Notes under the pieces: model-generated
Told to the model about the DNA's origin: nothing
The model's database searches: none
The model's input: the letters and a program-made list of their open reading frames with translations, nothing else
Part shown: positions 1 through 8,932 of the stretch, in pieces
How positions within the stretch are numbered: position 1 is the first letter of the stretch
Layout: the number at the start of each line of letters is the position of its first letter
Translations under genes and position numbers: made by a program
From: Flagellimonas meishanensis
Lineage (GTDB): Bacteria > Bacteroidota > Bacteroidia > Flavobacteriales > Flavobacteriaceae
Assembly: GCF_019880545.1 (NCBI RefSeq)
Contig: NZ_JAINVW010000003.1
Coordinates: 1,116,001-1,180,000 of the forward strand
DNA length: 64,000 bases
Direction: 5' to 3'

Positions 1-459
1 ATTGGTGCCTACGTGGATGAAGGCACCATGGTAGATACTTGGGCCACTGTTGGAAGTTGTGCTCAGATTGGAAAAAATGTCCATTTAAGCGGAGGTGTTG
101 GTATTGGGGGTGTGCTGGAGCCGTTACAGGCTGCTCCAGTGATCATTGAGGATAATGCTTTTATAGGTTCCAGATGTATTGTTGTGGAAGGTGTTCGGGT
201 TGAGAAGGAAGCCGTATTGGGGGCCAATGTTGTGCTGACTGCCTCCACCAAAATTATTGATGTAACCGGTGACGAGCCCAAAACTTTAAAAGGTATTGTG
301 CCTGAACGGTCAGTTGTTATACCCGGGAGTTATACCAAAAAGTTTGCGGCGGGAGAATTTCAAGTGCCATGTGCACTGATAATTGGTAAGCGAAAAGCGA
401 GTACGGACAAAAAAACCTCTTTGAACAATGCATTGAGGGAGCATGATGTTGCTGTTTAA
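1..459 (+). CDS. dapD: Tetrahydrodipicolinate N-succinyltransferase, C-terminal part (5' end outside window)
   Basis: The frame is open from base 1, so this is the C-terminal part of a longer gene. The enzyme transfers succinyl from succinyl-CoA to tetrahydrodipicolinate in lysine and diaminopimelate synthesis, in the cytoplasm. The visible part is a left-handed beta-helix: hexapeptide turns such as [21 protein letters not shown] and [11 protein letters not shown], which are characteristic of DapD, followed by the usual C-terminal strand region with PGSYTKKF. lysA, another gene of this pathway, lies separately at 20500. A gap of 192 bp follows before the glycosyltransferase gene. The assignment is firm; only the N-terminus is missing. 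Confidence 0.93.
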   Translation: MGAYVDEGTMVDTWATVGSCAQIGKNVHLSGGVGIGGVLEPLQAAPVIIEDNAFIGSRCIVVEGVRVEKEAVLGANVVLTASTKIIDVTGDEPKTLKGIVPERSVVIPGSYTKKFAAGEFQVPCALIIGKRKASTDKKTSLNNALREHDVAV

Positions 460-616
460 AAAAAATGTTAAACCAAAAGCAACCCTTTTTCATTATTTAA
501 TCCTATAGGATAGAAGACAACCTCAACATTACATATACAGAAGGTAGGGTTTTTTTGATTTCAGTTGTTGTAAGAAAAACTGACTGCGCAACAATTTTTA
601 CCCCATTTTTTTGTTA

Positions 617-624
617 TAATTTTG
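617..624 (+). promoter_or_regulatory. Putative -7 box TAATTTTG upstream of the glycosyltransferase gene
   Basis: TAATTTTG matches the Bacteroidota -7 consensus TAnnTTTG and lies 28 bp before the ATG at 652. No clear TTG is found 17-23 bp upstream, so only half of the promoter is supported. Confidence 0.35.
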
Positions 625-651
625 TCAAACCAATTTTGAATACCAATAAAT

Positions 652-1455
652 ATGGCTGAATTGAGCGCCCCAAAGCAAAAATTGTCAGCATTGATCATAA
701 CCTACAATGAAATGGGTTACATTGAAAAATGTATAGAATCGGTTTCGTTTGCTGATGAAATCCTAGTAGTAGATTCCTATAGTACGGATGGCACTTTTGA
801 GTATCTTCAAAACCATCCGAAGGTCAGGGTACTCCAAAATCCTTTCGAGAATTTTACGGCCCAGAAGTCCTTCACCCTCAAACACGCTTCCAACGATTGG
901 ATTCTTTTTGTGGATGCCGACGAAATAGTCACCGATGCACTTCAAAAAGAAATAACGCAGACCATTAACAACCCAAACGCCTGCGAGGCCTATTGGTTCT
1001 ACCGTAGGTTTATGTTCCAAAATGAACCCTTACACTTTAGTGGCTGGCAAACAGACAAAAACCATAGGCTCTTTAGAAAAAGTAAGGCCAAGTTCACCGA
1101 TAGGAAAATTGTCCATGAAACCTTGGAGGTTAATGGTAATTCCTGTGTTCTTAAGGAAAAATTGGTGCACTACTGCTATAAAAACTATGAGGATTACAAA
1201 GGAAAAATGTTGAAATACGGTCAATTAAAGGCCAAGGAAGCTTTTTATAAGGAAAAGCATTTCAACTATTTTCTCATGGTCTTCAAACCGCTTTGGAAAT
1301 TCTTCAACCACTACGTTTTGCGACTGGGGTTTTTGGATGGAAAAAAAGGCGTTATCGTCTCTTATTTGAATGCCTTGGGTGTATTGGAAAGATTTCGTGA
1401 ACTTAAACGATTGGAAAAGAAAAACGAGCTCGCCTATTATTTGGTGATGCCATAG
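652..1455 (+). CDS. Glycosyltransferase family 2 (WaaE/KdtX-like)
   Basis: This is a 267-residue GT-A fold glycosyltransferase. It opens with the family 2 nucleotide-binding strand (SALIITYNE, residues 12-20) and has a DAD metal-binding motif at residues 88-90 within LFVDADEIV. The C-terminal third contains basic and aromatic helices like those of WaaE/LgtF-type lipopolysaccharide core glucosyltransferases. No membrane-spanning segment is evident, so it probably acts at the inner face of the inner membrane on a surface glycan; donor and acceptor are unknown. It overlaps the converging glycosyltransferase gene at 1437 by 19 bp. Family assignment is strong, substrate is not known. Confidence 0.85.
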   Translation: MAELSAPKQKLSALIITYNEMGYIEKCIESVSFADEILVVDSYSTDGTFEYLQNHPKVRVLQNPFENFTAQKSFTLKHASNDWILFVDADEIVTDALQKEITQTINNPNACEAYWFYRRFMFQNEPLHFSGWQTDKNHRLFRKSKAKFTDRKIVHETLEVNGNSCVLKEKLVHYCYKNYEDYKGKMLKYGQLKAKEAFYKEKHFNYFLMVFKPLWKFFNHYVLRLGFLDGKKGVIVSYLNALGVLERFRELKRLEKKNELAYYLVMP

Positions 1456-2270
1456 TGGGTCCAAACCATTTTTTGCAATCGGGTCTCCCTTCGTATGGCC
1501 CTGTTCCTTGCGATGGATTCCGGAGTCTTATATCCCCTCTTATGATCTAGGTGTACACAAACCGCACTGTATCGGAGCTGTTTGGACTTTATCCCAAAAT
1601 TGAACAAGCGTTCCCCAAGTTCCCGGTCCTGACCACCATATTGCATACGCTCGTCGAAGCCATTCACATTCATGATGTCCTTCTTCCAACCAGAAGAATT
1701 GTGTCCGTTCCAACTGGCGTTGGTCGGTGTTAGGGTATTCAGAAATTTTGAAATTACCCCTCTTGCCCTTAGTTTGTTGTTCTTGAATGTTTTGGGAATG
1801 CCTTTTTCCTTGAGCCAATTGATGTTGAAACAGTTCTGTTTTTCAATATCCTTCAAGGTAATCATCTTGGAAATGTTCATGGGAAGCATGTAATAGCCTC
1901 CCGAAATGAAATAACCTTCTTCTTTGTTGATGTAATGTACCTCTACAAAATCTTCCCTGGGAATGCAATCCCCGTCCGTCATTATGATGTATTCCGCATT
2001 GCACGACTCGACAGCCTTGTTCAGAATCCTGGATTTTTGGAAACCATCATCCTCTTGCCAAACATGGATGATCTCATAAAAAACCTGAGGGGCAAGTTCT
2101 TCCAAGAGTGCTTTTGTCTTTGGTCCTGAACCGTCGTCGGCTATTACCACCTCAAAATCCTTGAATATTTGGCAATTGAAGCCCCACAACACTTTTTTTA
2201 ACCATTCTTCGGCGTTATAGGTGCTTACGATAACGGAAATTTTTGGAGCTTCCTTTACTTTCTGCTTCAT
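1437..2270 (-). CDS. Glycosyltransferase family 2 with galactosyltransferase-type C-terminal domain
   Basis: The 277-residue protein has an N-terminal family 2 domain (ISVIVSTYNA, residues 11-20; VVIADDGSG, 41-49) with the metal-binding DGD at residues 99-101. A C-terminal Glyco_transf_7C-like segment follows, with WNGHNSSG at 187-194 and GGQDRELGERL at 212-222; this GxDxE-type motif carries the catalytic acid in beta-1,4-galactosyltransferases and chondroitin polymerases. It is predicted to be cytoplasmic and to build a surface glycan. It converges on and overlaps the preceding glycosyltransferase by 19 bp, and is divergent from the one at 2337, with only 66 bp between start codons. The sugar transferred is unknown. 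Confidence 0.85.
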   Translation of the reverse strand: MKQKVKEAPKISVIVSTYNAEEWLKKVLWGFNCQIFKDFEVVIADDGSGPKTKALLEELAPQVFYEIIHVWQEDDGFQKSRILNKAVESCNAEYIIMTDGDCIPREDFVEVHYINKEEGYFISGGYYMLPMNISKMITLKDIEKQNCFNINWLKEKGIPKTFKNNKLRARGVISKFLNTLTPTNASWNGHNSSGWKKDIMNVNGFDERMQYGGQDRELGERLFNFGIKSKQLRYSAVCVHLDHKRGYKTPESIARNRAIRRETRLQKMVWTHYGITK

Positions 2271-2336
2271 CTTCGCAAAAATAGAAATATTAAATGTTAT
2301 CCCATATCCTTAATTTTGCAATAACAAAATCCTTAT

Positions 2337-3155
2337 ATGAAGGTAAAAGAAATACCCATTTCGCTTTTTGAGCAATTCAAGCTAACAATAACATCCCAAA
2401 ACAGTTTAGTTCGTGACAAAAAGCATATTCCGGTAATTGTATCCTTGGCATCCATACCATCAAGATTGGGAATTGTGCATTTGACCATACGGAGTATTTT
2501 GAATCAAGACGTGCTGCCAGAAAAAATAGTTTTATGGCTCCATAAGGATTTGCAAACCGATATTCCCAAAAAGCTTGAAGATTTACAGGGAGATTTTTTC
2601 GAAATTAGATATACAGATTATTCCAGTTCCCATAGAAAGTTGGTAGAACCGCTAAGAATTCATCCAGAGAAGATAATTGTCACATGCGACGATGACATGA
2701 TGTATCAAACGGATTGGCTCTCCAAACTTTACGAATCCCATCTTAAAAATCCCAATTGTGTCATGGCCAATCAGACTCGCTGTATTTCCCATTCCAAATC
2801 AGGGGATTTGCTGCCTTATAGCCTATGGGAGTCCAAATCAAGAAAGTGCGAGAATCCCAAAGCCACGTTACCTATCGGAGCTGGAGGTACATTATATCCC
2901 CCATGGGTAATGGATGATAAAGTATTTGACCGGGAACTGTTCATGCAGCTAGCACCAAAAGCGGATGACCTATGGTTCAAAGCCATGACCCTGTTAAACG
3001 GAACGCTTTCCAAACAAACCGAAAACAACGATAAGGAACCAATCCCTATTTGGGGATCTCAAAAAACATCATTAAAAAAAACAAACATCAAAGAGGACAA
3101 GAACCGCACCCAGTGGTTGGCCCTTTCTGATTACTTTCAACTAAAAGTATACTGA
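2337..3155 (+). CDS. Putative glycosyltransferase (GT-A type, family not certain)
   Basis: This 272-residue protein starts with a region like the nucleotide-binding half of GT-A enzymes (PVIVSLASIPSR, residues 32-43; IRSILNQ) and has a DDD triplet at 118-120 in IVTCDDDMMY, suitable as the metal-binding DxD motif. The pattern resembles the small glycosyltransferases found in flavobacterial surface-polysaccharide clusters, and its neighbours are two more glycosyltransferases. No membrane segment is seen. The stop codon lies 2 bp before the TTG start of the tsaC-like gene, so the two are probably cotranscribed. The family call is moderate and the substrate is unknown. Confidence 0.7.
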   Translation: MKVKEIPISLFEQFKLTITSQNSLVRDKKHIPVIVSLASIPSRLGIVHLTIRSILNQDVLPEKIVLWLHKDLQTDIPKKLEDLQGDFFEIRYTDYSSSHRKLVEPLRIHPEKIIVTCDDDMMYQTDWLSKLYESHLKNPNCVMANQTRCISHSKSGDLLPYSLWESKSRKCENPKATLPIGAGGTLYPPWVMDDKVFDRELFMQLAPKADDLWFKAMTLLNGTLSKQTENNDKEPIPIWGSQKTSLKKTNIKEDKNRTQWLALSDYFQLKVY

Positions 3156-3157
3156 TC

Positions 3158-3718
3158 TTGATAGAGGAAATCAACAATTGCATAAGGGAGCTCAAAAAAG
3201 GAAACCTCATATTATACCCCACCGACACGGTTTGGGGCATTGGCTGTGATGCCACGGACCCCGAGGCCGTTAAAAAAGTATATGCCCTAAAACAACGGGA
3301 AGATAGCAAGGCCTTAATCTGTCTTGTGTCCAATCAAGCCATGCTGGAGCGCCATGTAAAACACGTTCCCGAAGTGGCCTATGACATCATGGATTTGGCC
3401 ACCAAACCTACCACCATTGTTTTTGATGAACCATTGGGTATCGCCCCCAACCTGATTGCCTCGGACAATACCCTGGCCATAAGGGTGGCCTCGGATAAAT
3501 TTTGCCAATACCTCATCAACAAATTTGGCAAACCCATTGTGTCCACATCAGCCAACATTTCTGGTCAACCCACCCCAGGAAACTTCAAAGAGATTGACCC
3601 CAAAATTTTAAAAGGAGTGGACTATGTGGTAAATTTGCCGGACGAAAGCAACAACCCTTCTCCCTCCTCGATCATAAAATTGGGCAACGACGGGCAGGTT
3701 AGGGTAATCCGGGAGTGA
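3158..3718 (+). CDS. L-threonylcarbamoyladenylate synthase (TsaC/Sua5 family)
   Basis: The protein (186 residues, YrdC domain only) makes threonylcarbamoyl-AMP from threonine, bicarbonate and ATP, the first step of t6A modification of ANN-decoding tRNAs in the cytoplasm. Visible family marks are LILYPTDTVWGIGCDA (residues 17-32), the KQRED nucleotide-binding stretch near 45-49 and STSAN at 129-133. There is no C-terminal Sua5 domain, so it is the short TsaC form. The start is a TTG two bases after the preceding stop; no ATG occurs early enough to include the conserved first helix. The CCA-adding gene begins one base after this stop. Confidence 0.9.
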   Translation: MIEEINNCIRELKKGNLILYPTDTVWGIGCDATDPEAVKKVYALKQREDSKALICLVSNQAMLERHVKHVPEVAYDIMDLATKPTTIVFDEPLGIAPNLIASDNTLAIRVASDKFCQYLINKFGKPIVSTSANISGQPTPGNFKEIDPKILKGVDYVVNLPDESNNPSPSSIIKLGNDGQVRVIRE

Positions 3719-3719
3719 A

Positions 3720-5150
3720 ATGACGCAGGAATTCCATAAAGAAGCCATACAAAACCCCATTTTTGAGACAATTGGAAAAACCGCTGAGGAGCTAGAAGTG
3801 GATGCCTATGTGATCGGTGGTTTTGTGCGTGATCATTTCTTAAAAAGGGATACCCCAACCGATATCGATTTTGTTGCCATTGGAAGTGGAATTCAACTGG
3901 CCAAACACGTGGCCTCCAAACTGAAGGGCAAACCTGAGGTGACGGTATTCAAAAATTTTGGAACGGCCATGATCAAATATGAGGGCATGGAACTGGAATT
4001 TGTGGGGGCCAGAAAAGAAAGCTATCACCGGGACAGCAGAAAACCCATTGTTGAGGATGGCACACTGGAGGATGACCAAAACCGCCGTGATTTCACCATA
4101 AATGCAATGGCACTTGCACTAAACCCAAAAAACTTTGGCGCTCTTTTGGACCCTTTTGATGGCATGGGCGATTTGGACAAAAAAATCATTCGCACACCAT
4201 TGGAACCCGGCATCACATACTCCGATGACCCCCTGCGTATGATGCGGGCCATAAGGTTTGCAACTCAACTGGATTTCCATATTGCATTGCCCTCCCTAAA
4301 AGCGATCGCCCAACACAAAGACCGTCTGAAAATCGTTTCCAAAGAACGTATCGTGGACGAACTCCACAAAATACTGATGAGCCCCAAGCCTTCCGTAGGC
4401 TTTGCTTTGATGCACCAAACCGAACTTTTGCCTTTAGTACTGCCGGAGCTTAAAGCACTTCAGGGTATCGAGGAAATAGAAGGGCAACGCCACAAGGACA
4501 ATTTTTGGCATACACTGGAAGTGGTGGACAACATTGCCCAGACCACCGATAACCTTTGGTTGCGCTGGGCGGCCCTGTTGCACGACATTGGAAAGGCCCC
4601 GACCAAAAAATTCCACAAAAAAATCGGGTGGACCTTCCATGCGCATGAATTTGTGGGTGCCAAAATGGTTTACAAACTCTTCAAAAGGCTCAAAATGCCC
4701 TTGAACGACAAGATGAAGTTTGTCCAAAAAATGGTGTTGATGAGTTCACGGCCCATCATCCTGGCAGAAGAGCATGTGACCGATTCCGCGGTAAGACGCC
4801 TGGTATTTGATGCTGGTCAACATGTCGACGAGCTCATGACTCTTTGTGAAGCGGATATCACGACCAAAAATCCACGAAAACAAAAGAGATATAGAAACAA
4901 CTTTCAACTTGTTCGGCAGAAAATTGTTGAGGTCGAGGAACGGGACCACATTCGCAACTTCCAACCTCCCGTTTCCGGTGAGGAAATCATGGCAACCTTC
5001 AACCTAAAACCGTCCAAGGAAATAGGCATCATAAAAGAGGCCATCAAGGAGGCCATTTTGGAAGGTGAGATTCCCAATGAGCATGGGGCCGCCTATCAAT
5101 TTATGCTGAAAAAAGGAAAGGAAATGAATTTAAAGGCCCATTCAGAATGA
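3720..5150 (+). CDS. CCA tRNA nucleotidyltransferase / poly(A) polymerase family with HD domain
   Basis: A class II nucleotidyltransferase of 476 residues, expected to add or repair the 3' CCA of tRNAs. The head domain has GGFVRD (33-38), the catalytic pair DID at 48-50 and RRDFTINAMA (122-131). PLRMMRAIRFA (171-181) marks the neck and tRNA-binding region. The C-terminal half is an HD phosphohydrolase domain with LLHDIGKAP (287-295), as in bacterial CCA enzymes that also trim cyclic phosphates. It starts one base after the tsaC-like gene and its TGA overlaps the ATG of the heme A synthase gene by 4 bp, so the three are probably one transcript. Confidence 0.9.
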   Translation: MTQEFHKEAIQNPIFETIGKTAEELEVDAYVIGGFVRDHFLKRDTPTDIDFVAIGSGIQLAKHVASKLKGKPEVTVFKNFGTAMIKYEGMELEFVGARKESYHRDSRKPIVEDGTLEDDQNRRDFTINAMALALNPKNFGALLDPFDGMGDLDKKIIRTPLEPGITYSDDPLRMMRAIRFATQLDFHIALPSLKAIAQHKDRLKIVSKERIVDELHKILMSPKPSVGFALMHQTELLPLVLPELKALQGIEEIEGQRHKDNFWHTLEVVDNIAQTTDNLWLRWAALLHDIGKAPTKKFHKKIGWTFHAHEFVGAKMVYKLFKRLKMPLNDKMKFVQKMVLMSSRPIILAEEHVTDSAVRRLVFDAGQHVDELMTLCEADITTKNPRKQKRYRNNFQLVRQKIVEVEERDHIRNFQPPVSGEEIMATFNLKPSKEIGIIKEAIKEAILEGEIPNEHGAAYQFMLKKGKEMNLKAHSE

Positions 5151-6160
5151 AGCGGAACAAATACGTAATATATTGGTTATTAACGGGATGCGCTCTTATT
5201 TTTATTATGGTACTGGTGGGTGGCATCACACGGTTGACGCACTCGGGGCTTTCCATTTCGGACTATAAATTGATACAGGGAACAATTCCCCCGATGAACG
5301 AACTGGAATGGCAGGCGGCTTTTGACCTTTACAAACAATACCCTGAGTACCAGAAGCTCAACTACCATTTTGATTTGGAGGATTTTAAACAAATCTATTT
5401 TTGGGAGTGGCTGCATCGGGTCATTGGCAGGTTCATCGGTATAGTGTTCATTGTTCCCTTTCTGTTCTTTCTATGGACCAAGAAATTGGACCGGGCCACG
5501 GTAAAAAAATGTTTGCTACTACTTTTTTTAGGGGCATTTCAAGGATTTTTGGGTTGGTATATGGTGAAAAGTGGTCTTGTGGACCTCCCCGATGTATCCC
5601 ATTATCGCCTGGCCGCACATTTGACCACGGCATTCATCACTTTTGCGTACAGCCTTTGGGTTGCCCTAGACTTGATTTTTCCAACGAAAAAAGAAGTACA
5701 TACTGGAATTCGGAACCTTATCCGGGTGGCGTTGGCCGTACTTTTGATACAGATAGTTTGGGGCGCCTTCGTGGCAGGGCTGGACGCAGGCTTCATTCAC
5801 AACGATTGGCCGATGATGAGCGAGGGAAAATTGATGCATGAAACAGTTTATATTGAGCAGCATCCTTTGCTTAAAAACTTCATTGAAGGAAGAAGTGGGG
5901 TACAGTTTGTACACCGCTATCTGGCCTATATTGTTGTCGCATTTATGCTTGCCATATGGTATAAAACAAGAAAGACAGGCAGGACATCCTGGCAGGAAAA
6001 AGGGATTCAATCCATTTTGATTTTGGTTCTTTTGCAGTTCTTGCTGGGCGTGTTGACCTTGATTTATGCTGTTCCGCTATGGTTGGGCGTGGCCCATCAA
6101 ATCGGTGCATTTTTTCTGTTGGCCGCCACTACCTTTACCTTGCACAGGTTCACCAAATAA
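5147..6160 (+). CDS. Heme A synthase (CtaA/COX15 family)
   Basis: An inner-membrane heme A synthase of 337 residues that oxidises the C8 methyl of heme O to a formyl group for aa3-type cytochrome oxidase. Eight hydrophobic segments are recognisable. The four heme-ligating histidines of the family can be matched to His90 (WEWLHRVIGR), His158 (YRLAAHLTT), His256 (QFVHRYLAY) and His317 (VAHQIGAF). The long loop between the first two spans is typical of the COX15 rather than the short Bacillus CtaA form. The ATG overlaps the upstream TGA. No other oxidase genes are in the window. Confidence 0.9.
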   Translation: MKRNKYVIYWLLTGCALIFIMVLVGGITRLTHSGLSISDYKLIQGTIPPMNELEWQAAFDLYKQYPEYQKLNYHFDLEDFKQIYFWEWLHRVIGRFIGIVFIVPFLFFLWTKKLDRATVKKCLLLLFLGAFQGFLGWYMVKSGLVDLPDVSHYRLAAHLTTAFITFAYSLWVALDLIFPTKKEVHTGIRNLIRVALAVLLIQIVWGAFVAGLDAGFIHNDWPMMSEGKLMHETVYIEQHPLLKNFIEGRSGVQFVHRYLAYIVVAFMLAIWYKTRKTGRTSWQEKGIQSILILVLLQFLLGVLTLIYAVPLWLGVAHQIGAFFLLAATTFTLHRFTK

Positions 6161-6201
6161 TGGCGAATTGTCGTAAATTTGTGCCACTTTAATTTTTTTC
6201 G

Positions 6202-6696
6202 ATGATTTATAAAGTCAGGATTATCCTGGATGCCGAGGAAGATATTTTTAGGGATATCGAAATTGAGGACAGTAATACTTTGGAGGAATTTCACGATGCC
6301 ATTACCCAGGCATTTGGATTTGAAGGAGGTGAAATGGCTTCTTTTTATACCTGTGACGAAGAATGGAACCAAGATGAGGAGATTGCACTTTTCGACATGG
6401 GGGAAAACGGTTCGGATATCCGACTAATGAATGAGACGTTTTTGGAGGACGTACTTTCGGAGAACAGCCCTAAACTGATTTATGTGTACGATTTTTTCAG
6501 CATGTGGACCTTTTTTGTGGAGTTGGCCGATATTATTGAAAAAGAGGATGGAAGGGCTTATCCCAACCTTTTGTTCAGTTTTGGGGAGTTGCCAGATTCA
6601 CCCCCAGAGAAAACATTTGAATCCAAGCCCAATATGGAATTTGAGGATCCACTGGACAATTATGATGATTTTGACTTTGACGAAAACTGGAACTAA
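6202..6696 (+). CDS. Plasmid pRiA4b ORF-3-like family protein
   Basis: A 164-residue acidic protein whose first 75 residues match the pRiA4b ORF-3/IS1096 passenger-type fold: YKVRIILD, then the helix LEEFHDAITQAFGFEG and the strand with FYTCDEEWNQ. The last 25 residues are almost entirely Asp, Glu, Asn and Phe. Copies of this fold are common in Bacteroidota chromosomes away from any plasmid or transposon, and nothing mobile is seen here. Molecular function is not known; a cytoplasmic location is inferred from the lack of a signal peptide. The nucleoid-associated protein gene follows after 30 bp and may be cotranscribed. Confidence 0.7.
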   Translation: MIYKVRIILDAEEDIFRDIEIEDSNTLEEFHDAITQAFGFEGGEMASFYTCDEEWNQDEEIALFDMGENGSDIRLMNETFLEDVLSENSPKLIYVYDFFSMWTFFVELADIIEKEDGRAYPNLLFSFGELPDSPPEKTFESKPNMEFEDPLDNYDDFDFDENWN

Positions 6697-6726
6697 AACC
6701 CATTTGCCCTTTAACCCTTCACCCTT

Positions 6727-7785
6727 ATGCTGAACTTCTATAATGCCCAAATCGAAAACATATCCCTGCACCGTGTGGGGAACAAAAGCAAGAACGAAAC
6801 AGCCTTTTTATCCGTGGAGCCCTATACCCTGAACGATGAAATGGCGGGGCTCCTCAAGGAATACTTTTTTAGGCCTTTTAGGGAAAAGGAAGAAAATTAT
6901 TTCCGGTTTTCGCATGAAGCGGATTTGGAATTCAACGAGGTATTTAATGCCATTTCGAAGATTTTCAGCAATCCCCGGGATACACACACACAATCCAAAA
7001 AAATAACCACACATCTGTTCGAGCAATCCAACCATCCCCATATCAAAAGCGGAGAGGTATTTATAGCCCATTTTTCAGATGTTGTGTTGGATAACCAAAA
7101 AACGGAAGCTGTCGGTATTTTCAAAAGTGAATTGAAGCACGATTTCCTTCAATTTGGTGAAAAAGACCAAAACCTCGATGTTTATATTCGTCAGGGAATC
7201 AATACCAATAAACTGGATAAGGGATGTCTGGTGCTCAATGTAAGCCAGGAAGAGGGTTACAAGGTGCTTTCCGTGGACAGTAATCGATACGATGCCAAAT
7301 ATTGGTTGGAAGATTTTTTGGGCCTTGTTCCTTTGGCCGATGAAAATTTTTACACCAAGAACTATCTCAAGTTCTGCCAAAATTTTGCCAAGGATGTGGT
7401 GTTGCCTGCGGAAGATAAACAACAGGAAGTGCTCTTCATGAACAGGGCCGTGAATCATTTTGCTAAAAACGATGCGTTTGAGGAGTCCTCCTTCTTGAAC
7501 GAGGTCATGGAAAATCCGGATTTGATCCCTGAGTTTAAACACTACAAGGTTGAGAAAGGCCCAAAATACAGCATTGAGGATGTTTCCAACTTTGATATTT
7601 CCAACAAGGCGGTTTCCGATACCCGAAAAAAAATAAAGAATGTCATCAATCTGGACACCAACATCCAAATAAAAATGGATTTTATCAACCCGGAATCAGC
7701 GCAGAAATTTGTGGAAAAGGGTTGGGACGAAGAGCGACAGATGTATTACTATTTGGTCTATTTCAACAAGGAGCAGAAAAGCTAG
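6727..7785 (+). CDS. Nucleoid-associated protein (NdpA/YejK family)
   Basis: The 352-residue protein has the features of the bacterial 37-kDa nucleoid-associated family: an N-terminal segment with IENISLHRVGNK, a central ISSGEVFIAHF-like strand (here SGEVFIAHFSDVVLD) and a conserved C-terminal block. Members bind DNA and sit in the nucleoid; the exact role is poorly defined. The gene follows the pRiA4b-like gene by 30 bp. Its stop codon overlaps the stop region of the converging unknown gene by 4 bp, leaving no room for a separate terminator between them. Confidence 0.75.
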   Translation: MLNFYNAQIENISLHRVGNKSKNETAFLSVEPYTLNDEMAGLLKEYFFRPFREKEENYFRFSHEADLEFNEVFNAISKIFSNPRDTHTQSKKITTHLFEQSNHPHIKSGEVFIAHFSDVVLDNQKTEAVGIFKSELKHDFLQFGEKDQNLDVYIRQGINTNKLDKGCLVLNVSQEEGYKVLSVDSNRYDAKYWLEDFLGLVPLADENFYTKNYLKFCQNFAKDVVLPAEDKQQEVLFMNRAVNHFAKNDAFEESSFLNEVMENPDLIPEFKHYKVEKGPKYSIEDVSNFDISNKAVSDTRKKIKNVINLDTNIQIKMDFINPESAQKFVEKGWDEERQMYYYLVYFNKEQKS

Positions 7786-8858
7786 AATTTCTTCTCAATA
7801 ATCTGTTTCATGCTTACATCTTGGTAATTTCTTTTCACGAAATCCAGAGCAGTGGCCAGAATCTGGCCCATATTCTTGCATTTTTTGAATTCCACATCCA
7901 TCGTGAAGTCGTGAAGCTCGGTTTTTAGCCGTTCTACATTTTCAGGCAGGGATATTTTATCCATTTTCACGCAGTTTATCAACCGTTTGATCCTGTTTCC
8001 AGAACTGATGATACGCTTGGCAACTATGGACCTTTCCTCTATTTTATATTGATCTACGGAATATTGCTGGAGCCTCTGCCCCACCAGATCTACCATTTTA
8101 AAATTCTCCTTAAAAAATTGGGGCAGGTATACTTTGAACTTTCCTTCAAAGCATTGCTGGTCAAAATCAATGGCCCTTATTCGGTAGACCACGTGGTCAA
8201 AATCGTGCACGGGCACAATCACATAATTATAGGATCTCATATCGCCCAATAACCGAATCATGCAGCGCTCATTGAACTTTACGAACTCCTTGGCCAATTG
8301 GGCCTGCTCGGACTTGGAGCATTTAGGTAAGATGTCCTTGATGAACACATCGCCGGGGATGCCCGCAATATGCTCTTCTATCAACGTGTCCTTGTACAAT
8401 AAAAAGTTCAGGTTGTAGGGGGACAGCATGTGTTCCAATTCGAGGCCATAAACCCGAGAGGCATCCGTTTTTTTTATGTAAAAATGGGTGTAATTGTCAT
8501 TGAGGATGTTCCTTACCTTGATGCGGAATGGCTTTGAGTTGCCAAAAGTGCAAAAATCCACGGCATCAATATTCAAATAGTCCAAAATGCGAGTACTACC
8601 GTCGGAATGCAGTATGGAATAGACTTTCTTCAGGCTCATATCTATTTCCGCCCGGTCAAAATCAGAATAATAGACCCGCACCCAAAGGGTGTCGTTCCCC
8701 TCATTGTCATAGACAACCACGGAGCCTGAAAAGCGTAACAGGTCATCGTAAAAGATGGGAATCTCTATTTTCCGGTTGTACCGCTCTAGATAACCATCCA
8801 ACTTTTTGTTGATGGGAAACGCCGGTTTTTTCTTCGACATCAGTTTTTCCTCGGACAT
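7782..8858 (-). CDS. Conserved protein of unknown function with kinase-like motif spacing
   Basis: No family was recognised. The 358-residue product (ATG at 8858; a TTG seven codons upstream also fits) has no signal peptide or membrane span. Its middle part resembles a protein-kinase-like core: FYIKKTD (about residues 126-132) could hold the ATP-binding lysine, LIEEHIAGIPGDVF (159-172) looks like a hinge, GDMRSYNY (205-212) has the spacing of a catalytic-loop Asp and Asn, and IDFDQ (230-234) stands where DFG would be. This is inference from motif order. The last 60 residues are helical and basic. It is convergent with the nucleoid protein gene and divergent from the ABC transporter gene at 8933. 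Confidence 0.6.
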   Translation of the reverse strand: MSEEKLMSKKKPAFPINKKLDGYLERYNRKIEIPIFYDDLLRFSGSVVVYDNEGNDTLWVRVYYSDFDRAEIDMSLKKVYSILHSDGSTRILDYLNIDAVDFCTFGNSKPFRIKVRNILNDNYTHFYIKKTDASRVYGLELEHMLSPYNLNFLLYKDTLIEEHIAGIPGDVFIKDILPKCSKSEQAQLAKEFVKFNERCMIRLLGDMRSYNYVIVPVHDFDHVVYRIRAIDFDQQCFEGKFKVYLPQFFKENFKMVDLVGQRLQQYSVDQYKIEERSIVAKRIISSGNRIKRLINCVKMDKISLPENVERLKTELHDFTMDVEFKKCKNMGQILATALDFVKRNYQDVSMKQIIEKKF

Positions 8859-8932
8859 TCTTTCGCTATTTTGTAACAAATTTCCTTTGACCTCGTCAAG
8901 TTACTATAAACAAATCGAAAAACGATTCCGTC

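Noticed and set aside
6202..6696. Plasmid or transposon origin, because of similarity to pRiA4b ORF-3
   Set aside because: No transposase, inverted repeat or compositional change is near; the family is common on Bacteroidota chromosomes.
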